Source of the DNA: Roseimaritima ulvae
Lineage (GTDB): Bacteria; Planctomycetota; Planctomycetia; Pirellulales; Pirellulaceae
Assembly (NCBI RefSeq): GCF_008065135.1
Contig: NZ_CP042914.1
Location: forward strand, 1,488,001 to 1,552,000
DNA length: 64,000 bases
Direction of reading: 5' to 3'
Shown piece by piece: positions 52,078-60,322 of the stretch (the first letter of the stretch is position 1; the number at the start of each line of letters is the position of its first letter). The translations under genes and the position numbers were made by a program. The notes below the pieces were generated by a model. The model did not search any database. It was not told the origin of the DNA and was given only the letters and a program-made list of their open reading frames with translations.

Positions 52078-53934
52078 TCAATCTTTGCCACTCGCCGCGT
52101 TGGCGCCGGTGGAGAAGCGTGACACGAGGATTTCCTGCGCGAGCACGGCCGTGTAACCGCTCAGGTGTGCCGCCCCTAGCCATCCGTAGGCTGATCGAAA
52201 ATCGCCAACCAACAACATCCCGGCGATCCCCAGCATGGCCCCCAAGATCATCGGATGCGGCAGGACCCCGTAAGGAAAACGCCGCACGGGTGCGGAGGAC
52301 TCAAACCCCAGTTCGGCGCCGAACAGGGTGCGGTTAAGCCCCAGCATCAGGGTCGCGTAGGTGGCCAGCGAAAAGCCGCCCACGACCAACCCCAAAGACA
52401 GCCACTGGCCGGAAAAATACATCGCGTACAGCGAGTAGAGTTCGAGCAAGGCCAACGTTTTAAAGAACACCGCATTGCGTCGGAATTCACCAAAGGCAAT
52501 CGACCGTCTCTCTCCCAACGTGCCGACGTAGATCCCGTAGTGGACAAAACTGGTGGTGGCGACAAACCAGCGAAGATCGCCAACCAACACCGCGAGCACA
52601 GCCATGAGCAGGACGTAAGCCAGATTAGCCCAGCCGACGTATCGTACCATCCATTCAAAAATCTTCGTCCAGCCCAGCACCCACTTGGTCTTGAATCGCG
52701 CGACCAGACTGTTGGGATCAATGGTTTTTAAGAACAACTTCCGAGCCCGAATGTCATACATCGTGGTCAGCTTGGCCAGCAATGCTCCGTACCAGGGGAT
52801 GTTCGCCGGGTAGGCCACGAAATGCAACTTCAAATTAATGCGTGGTTCGGGCTGCGGAGCCTGAGCGTCCCGAGTGATGTAATGCAGTTCACGATTAAAG
52901 TCAAAGGCAACCGCATCCCCGGTTTCCAGCCGATACCCTTCCGGCTGATCGTAATCGGTTCCGGTCATGGGGAAATGAGTGGTCACGGCTGCATTGGCAC
53001 TGGCCGCCACCATGCAGCGATACAACCGGGCGCCGGGAAAGATCGACCATGGTCCGTCCACATGCCCCATGTAAAACACCGTATCCGAAGTACTCTGCTT
53101 GGGAGGCCCGGTAACGTACAACTCATTCATCCCCGGCACCGTTCGCACGGCGTATCCAAAGCCATGGAAGCGTCGCAGCATAGACTGCAACTGCGAATCT
53201 TGACTGAGCCGCTGATAGGCGTCTCCGGCATCCCCGCTCAGATCCGACTGCCACCAGTGCGTGCTTTGCGTCAGGTTCGGCTGGTTTTCTTGTACCCAAG
53301 TACGAATGCTGGCCAGATCCTGCAATTGGTTCGGCGAATTCAGCCTTGTCTTCAATACGGCTTTACGAGACACCAGCACACGCAGTGGCGATTGCTTGCG
53401 CCGTCCCGCGACCACCAGCAGCACCGGCAACAGAAGCAAACTATGTTCAATAGCTCGCGACAGCCAATGGCGGTCGCGGATGTAGGTGCTTTGAAGCGTC
53501 CGCTCGCCGGTCAGCAGGTGGGCGATGTCTTGGCCGACATACCCGGTAACCAGGCAAATCACGGACGTGATCCAACCGGGGGAAGCGAAATGAGCGACCG
53601 CGTACAGCGCCGCCAACACGGCCGTGGAAGCCGCGCCGGCCGTTGTGGGTACGGTCAACGCCAGATAGAGGACGTACGCCCCCAGAACCGCCAGGGTAAC
53701 TGTGGGACTAAGCCAGTGCAGCAGCGAGATGAAACCGAACAGGCCCAGCGGTGTGGTGATCGCGTGCAGGGCAACATTCAAAGGCCGCCGATGACACTGC
53801 AGGAATTCACTGCAGACACGCTGCCAGCGTATCGCGTGCTTCCAATCTCGGAGGAAACTCAGGACCGACACCGCGGTGAAGCCGGCGTCTGGGGTCTGGT
53901 CAGATCGCGGGCGATCAAGTGAATCAGCTGTCAT
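52078..53934 (-). CDS. Multidomain membrane protein: Mpo1-like + HxD...H dioxygenase-like + phospholipid N-methyltransferase-like
   Basis: About 618 aa from ATG 53934 (AGGAA upstream; ATG 53958 is a longer alternative). Numbers below use the longer form. Residues about 45-185 match Mpo1/DUF962 (2-hydroxy fatty acid oxygenase-like): EFLQCHRRPLNVALHAITTP with His56 and His65, and GQDIAHLLTGERTLQ with His147, plus four hydrophobic segments. Residues about 215-385 are soluble, with His299-Val-Asp301 and His359 (GDAVAFDFNRELHYIT), resembling a cupin or 2OG-Fe(II) fold. Residues about 435-615 are polytopic with FGAELGFESSAPVRRFPYGV and LPHPMILG, close to the C-terminal part of PEMT/OPI3-type phospholipid methyltransferases. 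The combination suggests membrane-lipid modification. Each domain call is by motif, and the join within a single frame is clear. Confidence 0.65.
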   Translation of the reverse strand: MTADSLDRPRSDQTPDAGFTAVSVLSFLRDWKHAIRWQRVCSEFLQCHRRPLNVALHAITTPLGLFGFISLLHWLSPTVTLAVLGAYVLYLALTVPTTAGAASTAVLAALYAVAHFASPGWITSVICLVTGYVGQDIAHLLTGERTLQSTYIRDRHWLSRAIEHSLLLLPVLLVVAGRRKQSPLRVLVSRKAVLKTRLNSPNQLQDLASIRTWVQENQPNLTQSTHWWQSDLSGDAGDAYQRLSQDSQLQSMLRRFHGFGYAVRTVPGMNELYVTGPPKQSTSDTVFYMGHVDGPWSIFPGARLYRCMVAASANAAVTTHFPMTGTDYDQPEGYRLETGDAVAFDFNRELHYITRDAQAPQPEPRINLKLHFVAYPANIPWYGALLAKLTTMYDIRARKLFLKTIDPNSLVARFKTKWVLGWTKIFEWMVRYVGWANLAYVLLMAVLAVLVGDLRWFVATTSFVHYGIYVGTLGERRSIAFGEFRRNAVFFKTLALLELYSLYAMYFSGQWLSLGLVVGGFSLATYATLMLGLNRTLFGAELGFESSAPVRRFPYGVLPHPMILGAMLGIAGMLLVGDFRSAYGWLGAAHLSGYTAVLAQEILVSRFSTGANAASGKD

Positions 53935-54419
53935 GAAATGGTTTCCTGTCCGCAGCATATAGATTGGACGAAAACCTAACGTCGACCTGTTTGGATTGCG
54001 TTAAACCGTGAAGTATCTTTCAAGACTTTTTGCGTTTCGCGTTTTGCGTTTCGCCCGAATGCAGTCGACAACGACAGCCAACACGGCTCCGCAGTTACTT
54101 CTCCTTGGCTTGGGAGTACTTAACGCGATATTTGGCCGCCAGTGCGGTTTCGCTGGCGATTGCTTCGACCGGCCAATGACCATACCGCTCCATTTGTTTT
54201 TGTCTCGTTTGAGTTCCCATGTGACGGGGATTGTTTTACCCGACGCCCTAATGCTGATTGCGTTCTGGCATCACGACGATGCTACGGGCCACAGCGCTTT
54301 GGTGTTAAGAAACGGAGTTGCCCCACGCATGGCGGATTCGCCTGCTCGGAGGGCATTGCTAGAAAGACCTGTTCCCCTAACTGACTTTCACGCACTTTTT
54401 TTCAGGCATTTCGAAAACC
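53935..54419. other. Spacer upstream of the SDR gene with a small tandem repeat
   Basis: Contains two adjacent copies of a 14-base unit TTTTGCGTTTCGCG at 54028-54054 and a possible 41-codon minus-strand frame (54095-54220). A plus-strand frame of 283 codons crosses this area but reads the SDR gene in the wrong frame and is rejected. No other structure seen. Confidence 0.4.
54095..54220 (-). CDS. Possible small protein of 41 aa
   Basis: ATG 54220 opens a 41-codon frame ending HWPVEAIASETALAAKYRVK and YSQAKEK. The composition is protein-like (charged C-terminal helix, no repeats), unlike other frames in the spacer. No ribosome site is clear and no family recognised; it may be a fragment of a longer lost gene. 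Confidence 0.25.
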   Translation of the reverse strand: MGTQTRQKQMERYGHWPVEAIASETALAAKYRVKYSQAKEK

Positions 54420-55154
54420 ATGCCCGCAAACAAGACAGTGATCGTAACCGGCGGATCGGGCGGGATCGGGGCGGGCATTTGTCGCAAACTGGCCGGCAGC
54501 GGCTGGAACACCGTGGTGCATTACCACTCCGACCAAGATTCGGCGGACCAGATTGTCCAGGACATCCAGGCGGCCGGCGGCAGGTCCTTCGCCGTTTCCG
54601 CAGACCTTGGCCAGGAATCACAAGTGGCGGGCCTGTTCGATACCACCCAACGCGAGTTTGGGGAAATCCACAGCGTCGTCGCCAATGCGGGCGTCGGGGG
54701 TGGCGGGCCCATCGTGGAAACCACACTCGCGGACCTGCAGCACCTACTAAGCATCAACGTCGTGGGGGCGTACCTGACGATCCGCGAAGCCGCTCGGCGA
54801 ATCGAAACCGGCGGTCGCATCGTTTTCATTTCCTCGCAACTGGCCGAACGTCCACGTGAAGGCACCGGACTGTACGCGGCCACCAAAGCGGCGATCGACG
54901 CCATGATCGTTTCCATGTCCCATGAGCTGGGCTCACGCGGCATTACCATCAACAGCGTCCGCCCCGGAGCCACCGAGCCGGGAATGTTCGCCGGCAGCAG
55001 CCCCGAACGTAAAGCGTTTTTTCGCGACTTGTCACCCTTCAAACGGCTGGGACATCCCGATGATGTCGCTGGCGTCGTCGAATTTTTATTAAGTGACGAA
55101 GCCCGATGGATGACCGGTCAACACCTGCGCGTCGATGGCGGCGCGTCTAACTGA
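54420..55154 (+). CDS. Short-chain dehydrogenase/reductase (FabG-like)
   Basis: A 244-aa classical SDR. The cofactor loop GGSGGIG is at 11-17, NAG in VVANAGVG, Ser138-Ser139 and the catalytic Tyr152-x3-Lys156 (LYAATKAAI) are in place, and NSVRPGATEPGMF follows. The residues after strand 2 (HYHSDQDSADQI) favour NADP(H). FabG-type activity on 3-oxoacyl thioesters or a sugar/steroid alcohol are both possible. It is followed by a peroxiredoxin-like gene 54 bases downstream. Confidence 0.87.
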   Translation: MPANKTVIVTGGSGGIGAGICRKLAGSGWNTVVHYHSDQDSADQIVQDIQAAGGRSFAVSADLGQESQVAGLFDTTQREFGEIHSVVANAGVGGGGPIVETTLADLQHLLSINVVGAYLTIREAARRIETGGRIVFISSQLAERPREGTGLYAATKAAIDAMIVSMSHELGSRGITINSVRPGATEPGMFAGSSPERKAFFRDLSPFKRLGHPDDVAGVVEFLLSDEARWMTGQHLRVDGGASN

Positions 55155-55208
55155 TCATGCCGTGCTTTGCGGCACGTTCTATTACCTTTCCGTTATCGGA
55201 GAACTGCA

Positions 55209-55931
55209 ATGCTGAAGTTACTGACTCGTTCTTTCCTGTTGACCTCCCTGCTGGCGATTCCGGCCATGGCTCAAGAAGCATCCAACACGCCCACGCTTGC
55301 TGAACAACTGGCCGAAAAGGCTTCCGGGTTTGCCAAACGAGCGCCCGCCGAGCGCCGCGCGACGTTCGCCAAAGGCATCGCGGATGTGCGTGCCAGCGGC
55401 GTCGAAAAATCCGCGAAACAAGTTGGCGACCAAGCCGTTGATGGAACCCTGCAGGGTTGGAAAGGCGATTCCGTCACGCTCAGCAAGTTGTGGGAACAGG
55501 GCCCGGTCGTGTTGATGTGGTATCGCGGTGGCTGGTGCCCGTACTGCAACATCCAACTGCGGGCTATGCAGCAATCACTCGATGAACTCGAGAACGCCGG
55601 CGCGCGGCTGGTTGTGTTGACCCCCGAGTTGCCCGAGAAAGCCAAGCAGACTGCTGAAGCCAGCGGGATCTCGATCGTCGCCCTGCACGACAAAGACCTG
55701 GCGCTGGCCAAGAAGTATGGCATCGTGTTCCAACTGCCCGACGCCATCGCCCCGATGTATCAAGAACGTTTGCCGCAGTACAACGGCAACGATGCCCTGG
55801 AACTGCCGCTATCGGCCACCTACGTGATCGATTCGTCCGGCAAGATCACCTACGCTTTCCTGGACGCCGACTACAAGAAACGAGCTGAGCCGGCTGAAGT
55901 GATCGAAGCTGTCAAAGCCGCGGTGAAGTAG
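55209..55931 (+). CDS. Exported peroxiredoxin-like (AhpC/TSA) thiol oxidoreductase
   Basis: About 240 aa from ATG 55209 (GGAGA upstream), with a signal peptide ending AIPAMAQ. The thioredoxin fold contains LMWYRGGWCPYC with Cys110 and Cys113 (CPYC). This family of planctomycete and bacteroidete proteins resembles atypical peroxiredoxins with a CxxC pair. The product is presumed periplasmic and may reduce peroxides or protein disulphides. The 3' end is followed by the D repeats. Confidence 0.85.
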   Translation: MLKLLTRSFLLTSLLAIPAMAQEASNTPTLAEQLAEKASGFAKRAPAERRATFAKGIADVRASGVEKSAKQVGDQAVDGTLQGWKGDSVTLSKLWEQGPVVLMWYRGGWCPYCNIQLRAMQQSLDELENAGARLVVLTPELPEKAKQTAEASGISIVALHDKDLALAKKYGIVFQLPDAIAPMYQERLPQYNGNDALELPLSATYVIDSSGKITYAFLDADYKKRAEPAEVIEAVKAAVK

Positions 55932-55934
55932 GGT

Positions 55935-56033
55935 CACACGGGCCGGGGACCCATGCTACGTAATCGATACACGGGCCGGGGACCCATGCTACGAAAGCGG
56001 CACACGGGCCGGGGGCCCATGCTACGAATAGGA
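55935..56033. repeat. Repeat D, three tandem copies of a 33-base unit
   Basis: The conserved core ACACGGGCCGGGGACCCATG plus CTACG occurs three times at an exact 33-base period (55935, 55968, 56001), with the last 8 bases of each unit variable. It lies between two convergent genes (peroxiredoxin stop 55931, DUF1552 stop 56051). Confidence 0.85.
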
Positions 56034-56050
56034 AATGGGTACGCGGGCGT

Positions 56051-57442
56051 TTACACGCGGTCGAGGGTGCCGGTGGCGCCGCCGAACGAATCTGTCTCCA
56101 CGCCCAGTCGTTGCAAAACGGTCACAAACAGGCGAGACAGCGGCAGCTCTTGGACTTCCATTTTGCCTCGCCAGCCAGCATCGGTAGCAATCCCCGCACC
56201 GGCTTGATTGTCTTCGTTGCCCGTGCCGAACTTCAAATACCGGCCGTTTTGGAAGCCCATATTCTTCCCACCGGCCGAGATGATCGGATAGTTGCGGGAC
56301 AGGTGGAAACTGCTGGACGCCGATCCATGCATGGCAAACGTGTTGTCCAACATGTTCCCCGGGCCATCGGCTTCCGGCGTATCTTTTAGTTTTTGGATGA
56401 AGCGACCGAATTCTTCCGCCTGGTAGCGGTTGTAGGTGCCCAGATTCTCCCAACCCTTGGGTTGCTTCACAGCATGGGTCAAGCCGTGCGCGTTGCCCAG
56501 CCCCACGGCTTTGGACAGCAGGTCGTGCGGGCCTTCGCCGTTTTCGCGACCGAGCTGAAAAGTGGCCACGCGAGTCGAGTCGCTGCGGAACGCCAGATAA
56601 ATCAACTCGTACATGGTTTCGAAGTACAGCCGCGCCTCGGTGGGTTCGGCATCCAACGTCAGATTTCGCGTGTCGACTTTGGGGATCGGCGTATCCACCC
56701 ACCGCTGAGCTTTGGCCAGTTTTACTTCCGTGTCACGCACGGCGTCCAGGTACTGCTGCAGCACTTGCTGATCGTCTTTGGAAAGCTGGCGTCCTAAGGA
56801 ACGCGTGTTGGCGATCAGCAGATCCAGGGCGCTCTTGCTGCGAGCCAGTTTGGCGCGGGCGTCTTTGCCGCTGGTCAGAAACAACGTGTCGAAGATCTGC
56901 TTGGGTTTGTTCATCGCGGGAATCGGCCGGCCTTCGCGATTGAAGGACTGCGTCTGGGCGCCGCGGGGGGCGCCGATGCCGCCATTGGTCGACATCACCA
57001 ACGACGAGTGGCGAGTGAATTCACCGGCATAGGCGGCATAGACCTGGTCGATCGAAACCGAATTTTTGTACGGGCCGTGACCACCGGTGGGGGCGCCTGT
57101 CAGATACTGATCCGCATTGGAATGTCCGTGCACGGTGCGCGCTGCGGGATGCGACAGCCCCGAATAGACGGTGATGTCGCCGCGGAGCGGTTCCAGTACG
57201 TCCAAAACCTTGGTTAATTCAAAGTCCCGTTCACCGCCCCGCGGAAACCAACTCCAATCCTTCCAAGCCGGATCAGACTTCAGCGGCAAGCCCACGCCAT
57301 CGGGATGATAGACACTGACGAAGCGTTTGGGGGTGGCTTCGCGGTTCTTGTCTTCCGCGGCAAAGGTTTCAAACCGAGGCAACGCCAAAGCGATACCGGT
57401 GCCATAGAGAAATCGTCTACGGTTCAGTGAAGTAGGTGCCAT
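56051..57442 (-). CDS. DUF1552 domain protein, second copy
   Basis: A 463-aa protein with a Tat-like start (NRRRFLYGTGIALALPRFET). DUF1552 landmarks are VSVYHPDGVGLPLKSDPAWK, DITVYSGLSHPA, NTFAMHGSASSSFHLSRNYP and VQELPLSRLFVTVLQRLGVE. It differs considerably from the protein at 48500, so the two are separate lineages of the family. It is the downstream member of an operon with the DUF1592 gene (21-base gap). Confidence 0.9.
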   Translation of the reverse strand: MAPTSLNRRRFLYGTGIALALPRFETFAAEDKNREATPKRFVSVYHPDGVGLPLKSDPAWKDWSWFPRGGERDFELTKVLDVLEPLRGDITVYSGLSHPAARTVHGHSNADQYLTGAPTGGHGPYKNSVSIDQVYAAYAGEFTRHSSLVMSTNGGIGAPRGAQTQSFNREGRPIPAMNKPKQIFDTLFLTSGKDARAKLARSKSALDLLIANTRSLGRQLSKDDQQVLQQYLDAVRDTEVKLAKAQRWVDTPIPKVDTRNLTLDAEPTEARLYFETMYELIYLAFRSDSTRVATFQLGRENGEGPHDLLSKAVGLGNAHGLTHAVKQPKGWENLGTYNRYQAEEFGRFIQKLKDTPEADGPGNMLDNTFAMHGSASSSFHLSRNYPIISAGGKNMGFQNGRYLKFGTGNEDNQAGAGIATDAGWRGKMEVQELPLSRLFVTVLQRLGVETDSFGGATGTLDRV

Positions 57443-57463
57443 GTTTAGTCCTGTTGCCGTCGG

Positions 57464-60073
57464 CTAGCGAGCGCGAAAAATGTCGCTCTGAACGATTAAA
57501 TGAATCAGATCGCCCAAGCGATCTCCGTCTTTCCTGAACTGCCCCACCAGCTTGTCGAGTTCCGCTCGATCACCAAAGGACAACGGTCGTCCCAATGCGT
57601 AGGCGGTCAACTTGTCGACCATGGCCTTAGCAAATTGGTCTTGTCGATCGGACAGCAGGTATCGCTTCACCCCCTCAACGCCCGCTAGCTGTTGCTTGTT
57701 GAGCAACGTAGAGGTCGCATCGACCGGCCGATCTTTGATCCGCGTGCGAAAGGCTCCCAACGCATCGTAGTTTTCAAACGCGATGCCCCAAGGATCGATC
57801 TTGGCGTGACAGGAAATACAGGCGGGTTTGTTGCGGTGATCGGCGATCCGTTCCTTGAGTGTCATCTTCAGAATTTCCGGATCCGTCAAGTCGACTTCGG
57901 GAACATTCGGCGGTGGCGGTGGCGGCGGATCGTGCAGGATGCGTTCCAATAACCACACCCCGCGTTTGAGAGGATGCGAGTCTTTGCCGTCGGAGTTCAT
58001 GGTCAACACGGCGGCGGTCGTCAACAAACCGCCGCGATGGGCCTGCGGAGCAAGCGGCACTTGTCGGAAATGAGGTCCGTACACGTTGGGGATTTTGTAG
58101 TGCGAGGCCAGCCGTTCGTTGACTACGGCGTAGTCGGAGTGCAGGAAATCCATCACGCTGCGGTTGTCCTTCAAAACCTCGCGGAAAAACGCTACAGGCT
58201 CTTCCTGCATCGCTGCTTTGAGAGACGAATCACGGACGTGCGTCACGCTGTTCAACCCCTCCAGCCCGATCCATTGCGAAACAAAATGCTGAGCCAATCG
58301 CTCGCAGCGCGGATCAGCCAACATGCGTTCCACCTGTGCTCGCAACACGCTGGGATCGCTCAATTTGCCTTGACTGGCAAGCCCCAACAATTCGTCGTCG
58401 GGAATACTCGACCACAGAAAGAACGAGAGTCGACTGGCCAGTTCCAGATCATTGATGCCGTTGTCCGTTTCCTCGGCGCCGGCCGGAACTCGCTGTGTTA
58501 CATACAGAAACTCTGGAGACGCCAATACGGTTGCCAACACTTCCAGCATGGCGTCTTCGAAGCTGGCAAAGCTGGGACGATATTCGTTGAACAATTCCAG
58601 GAATGGTTCAACCTCGGTCGCAGCGACGGGACGACGCCAGGCACGCTCCATAAAGTCCGCCAGCACCTCGCGGCCGTAGGCTTGCTCAACCTGATCGTGC
58701 GGGCTGTCGATGAACACGCCGCGGTGCGTTGCCGGCGGCCACTGCTCGTAGAACGGAGCCTGGATATCGATGTAGTCGACCAGCACCTGCAGCGGATGTT
58801 GCTTGCCGCGAGCATTGGAAATGCACTGGATCGTGAGGTGTTCATCACGCCTGGGAAACGTCGTCGTTAGCTTCCGAAACGGATTGCGAGGGATCTCACT
58901 TAACGGAATATCAAAGTGGACGAACTGAGGTTCGTCGGCCGAAGCGGTGACCGGAACGTCGCGAACACTGATGACCTGCGAGAAGCTGGCGTTATTGCTG
59001 GTGTGGGCGCCAAACACTAAACGAAAACTGACGTACTCATTCTCCTGCATGGTCGTTCGCCCGGCGCGGATGCGAACTCGCATGATGCCTTCGTCGGGAA
59101 GAAATCGGCCGAGGTTGAATTTCAGCTCACCCGATCGCGACAAGGCGGCCACCACCGGCGACACCGCGGGCGGATCGGCAACCTGTTCTTCCGGCACGGG
59201 GTTAAACGTGCCCCCGGAATAGTCGAGCCCTTTGCCGGTGTTGCGGTCGAGCAAATAGCGACGCTTCTTCGCTTGCTCCTTCTTCGCATCGAACCATTTG
59301 GGGTCTTTTCCCGACGCCTGCTGCAGAACGTCCGACATCGCGATGCGGTAGGCGATGGCTTGAGGACGTTCGCCTTGGACGGTGGCATGGCGGAGAGCTC
59401 GCAGACCGATCTGGCGATAGGTTTCGAACTGCATGGCCGACATCTGCAGCATGTCGGAACGGTTCTTAAAACCGTCTTCGGAGGCGGATTCGGGCGGCAG
59501 GCTATCGGCCAGCGAATAAGACAGCCCGAGCAGATCCTGCAGGACGTAGCTGTATTCGTATTTTGCCATCCGCCGGAACGACGAACCTTTGGTGCTGTTG
59601 CGGCGAACCAACGCCGCTTTGTCGATTTCCGCACTCAGCCATTCGACCACGCTGCGGCGCTGCGCGTCGGTGAACTCCCCTTCCGACTCGCCCTCGGGCG
59701 GCATCTCCGAACTGCTGACCGCGTCGTAGATGTCAATCCATTTTTGGATGTCAGATCCGGACAACAGATCGGGATTTAACTCGTCTACTCGCAGGTAAGA
59801 CTCCGTGGTTTCCGGGCCATGACAAGCGAGGCAGTTCTTGCTCAGCAGCGGGCCGATGGTGGACTGAAAGTGGGAAAGGTTTGCCTCGGGAGCGTCAACG
59901 GTCGGCGCGGGCTCGGCAGCAGCTTCGTTCAAGTAGCTCGAATTGGCGCGGCCCAGTTCTTTGGCGGCTTGCAAAGTTGTCGGGGGATTGTCCGCCCCGT
60001 CCACCATCAGCGGGCAAACAACACAATGCACCAGAAGCGTTGCGATTCTGAAAATATTCATAGGCGTTTTCAA
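57464..60073 (-). CDS. PSD1 cytochrome c / DUF1587-DUF1592-DUF1588-DUF1585 protein, second copy
   Basis: An 869-aa protein with a signal peptide (MNIFRIATLLVHCVVCPLMV; the ATG at 60061 is an alternative start). Haem motif Cys81-Leu-Ala-Cys84-His85 is followed by DUF1587 (YEYSYVLQDLLGLSYSLADS), an inserted ConA-like or sugar-binding segment around 290-450, DUF1592 (DLELASRLSFFLWSSIPDDE), DUF1588 with a second CISCH motif (KPACISCHAKIDPWGIAFEN) and DUF1585. Unlike the gene at 45785 it has no N-terminal LamG. A run of proline (PPPPPPNVPEVDLTDPEI) precedes DUF1588. It is co-transcribed with the DUF1552 gene. Confidence 0.92.
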   Translation of the reverse strand: MKTPMNIFRIATLLVHCVVCPLMVDGADNPPTTLQAAKELGRANSSYLNEAAAEPAPTVDAPEANLSHFQSTIGPLLSKNCLACHGPETTESYLRVDELNPDLLSGSDIQKWIDIYDAVSSSEMPPEGESEGEFTDAQRRSVVEWLSAEIDKAALVRRNSTKGSSFRRMAKYEYSYVLQDLLGLSYSLADSLPPESASEDGFKNRSDMLQMSAMQFETYRQIGLRALRHATVQGERPQAIAYRIAMSDVLQQASGKDPKWFDAKKEQAKKRRYLLDRNTGKGLDYSGGTFNPVPEEQVADPPAVSPVVAALSRSGELKFNLGRFLPDEGIMRVRIRAGRTTMQENEYVSFRLVFGAHTSNNASFSQVISVRDVPVTASADEPQFVHFDIPLSEIPRNPFRKLTTTFPRRDEHLTIQCISNARGKQHPLQVLVDYIDIQAPFYEQWPPATHRGVFIDSPHDQVEQAYGREVLADFMERAWRRPVAATEVEPFLELFNEYRPSFASFEDAMLEVLATVLASPEFLYVTQRVPAGAEETDNGINDLELASRLSFFLWSSIPDDELLGLASQGKLSDPSVLRAQVERMLADPRCERLAQHFVSQWIGLEGLNSVTHVRDSSLKAAMQEEPVAFFREVLKDNRSVMDFLHSDYAVVNERLASHYKIPNVYGPHFRQVPLAPQAHRGGLLTTAAVLTMNSDGKDSHPLKRGVWLLERILHDPPPPPPPNVPEVDLTDPEILKMTLKERIADHRNKPACISCHAKIDPWGIAFENYDALGAFRTRIKDRPVDATSTLLNKQQLAGVEGVKRYLLSDRQDQFAKAMVDKLTAYALGRPLSFGDRAELDKLVGQFRKDGDRLGDLIHLIVQSDIFRAR

Positions 60074-60261
60074 TCACGATCCGCTCCGCTGACTGGCAAC
60101 ATTCAGGCGGGAAAACGAACGAGATGGTCTCGAGGACGCGTGGGTGGGGTGGGCGGCAACAGCCGGTGGTAGGTGGGATCCGTCGTTGCCCGGACAGGCA
60201 TCGCGGCGACCTACAGTATAGCAGCTGCGCCACATCCACGCGTTGTTCTAAGATTGACATT

Positions 60262-60322
60262 GGTGGCACTCGCCCCCCCTCTCCTCGCTAAGGCTCGCCT
60301 CTCCCCGAGGGAGAGTGATATT
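60262..60322. repeat. Repeat A, copy 3 (inverted), overlapping the end of the PQQ-like gene
   Basis: CCTCTCCTCGCTAAGGCTCG and CTCTCCCCGAGGGAGAGTG are the reverse complement of the element at 1634-1690. Its right half supplies the last codons of the gene at 60288-61892 (HSPSGRGEP before the stop). Confidence 0.75.

Noticed and set aside
52822-53922. 366-codon plus-strand frame opposite the lipid-fusion gene
   Set aside because: It is rich in Arg/Gln with no fold or motif, while the minus strand has three domain signatures.
54008-54859. 283-codon plus-strand frame upstream of and over the SDR gene
   Set aside because: It reads the SDR coding sequence in another frame, is Arg/Gly-rich and has no domain or start signal.
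55935-56033. Possible CRISPR array
   Set aside because: The period is 33 bases with only about 8 variable bases per unit, there are three units, and no cas gene is nearby.
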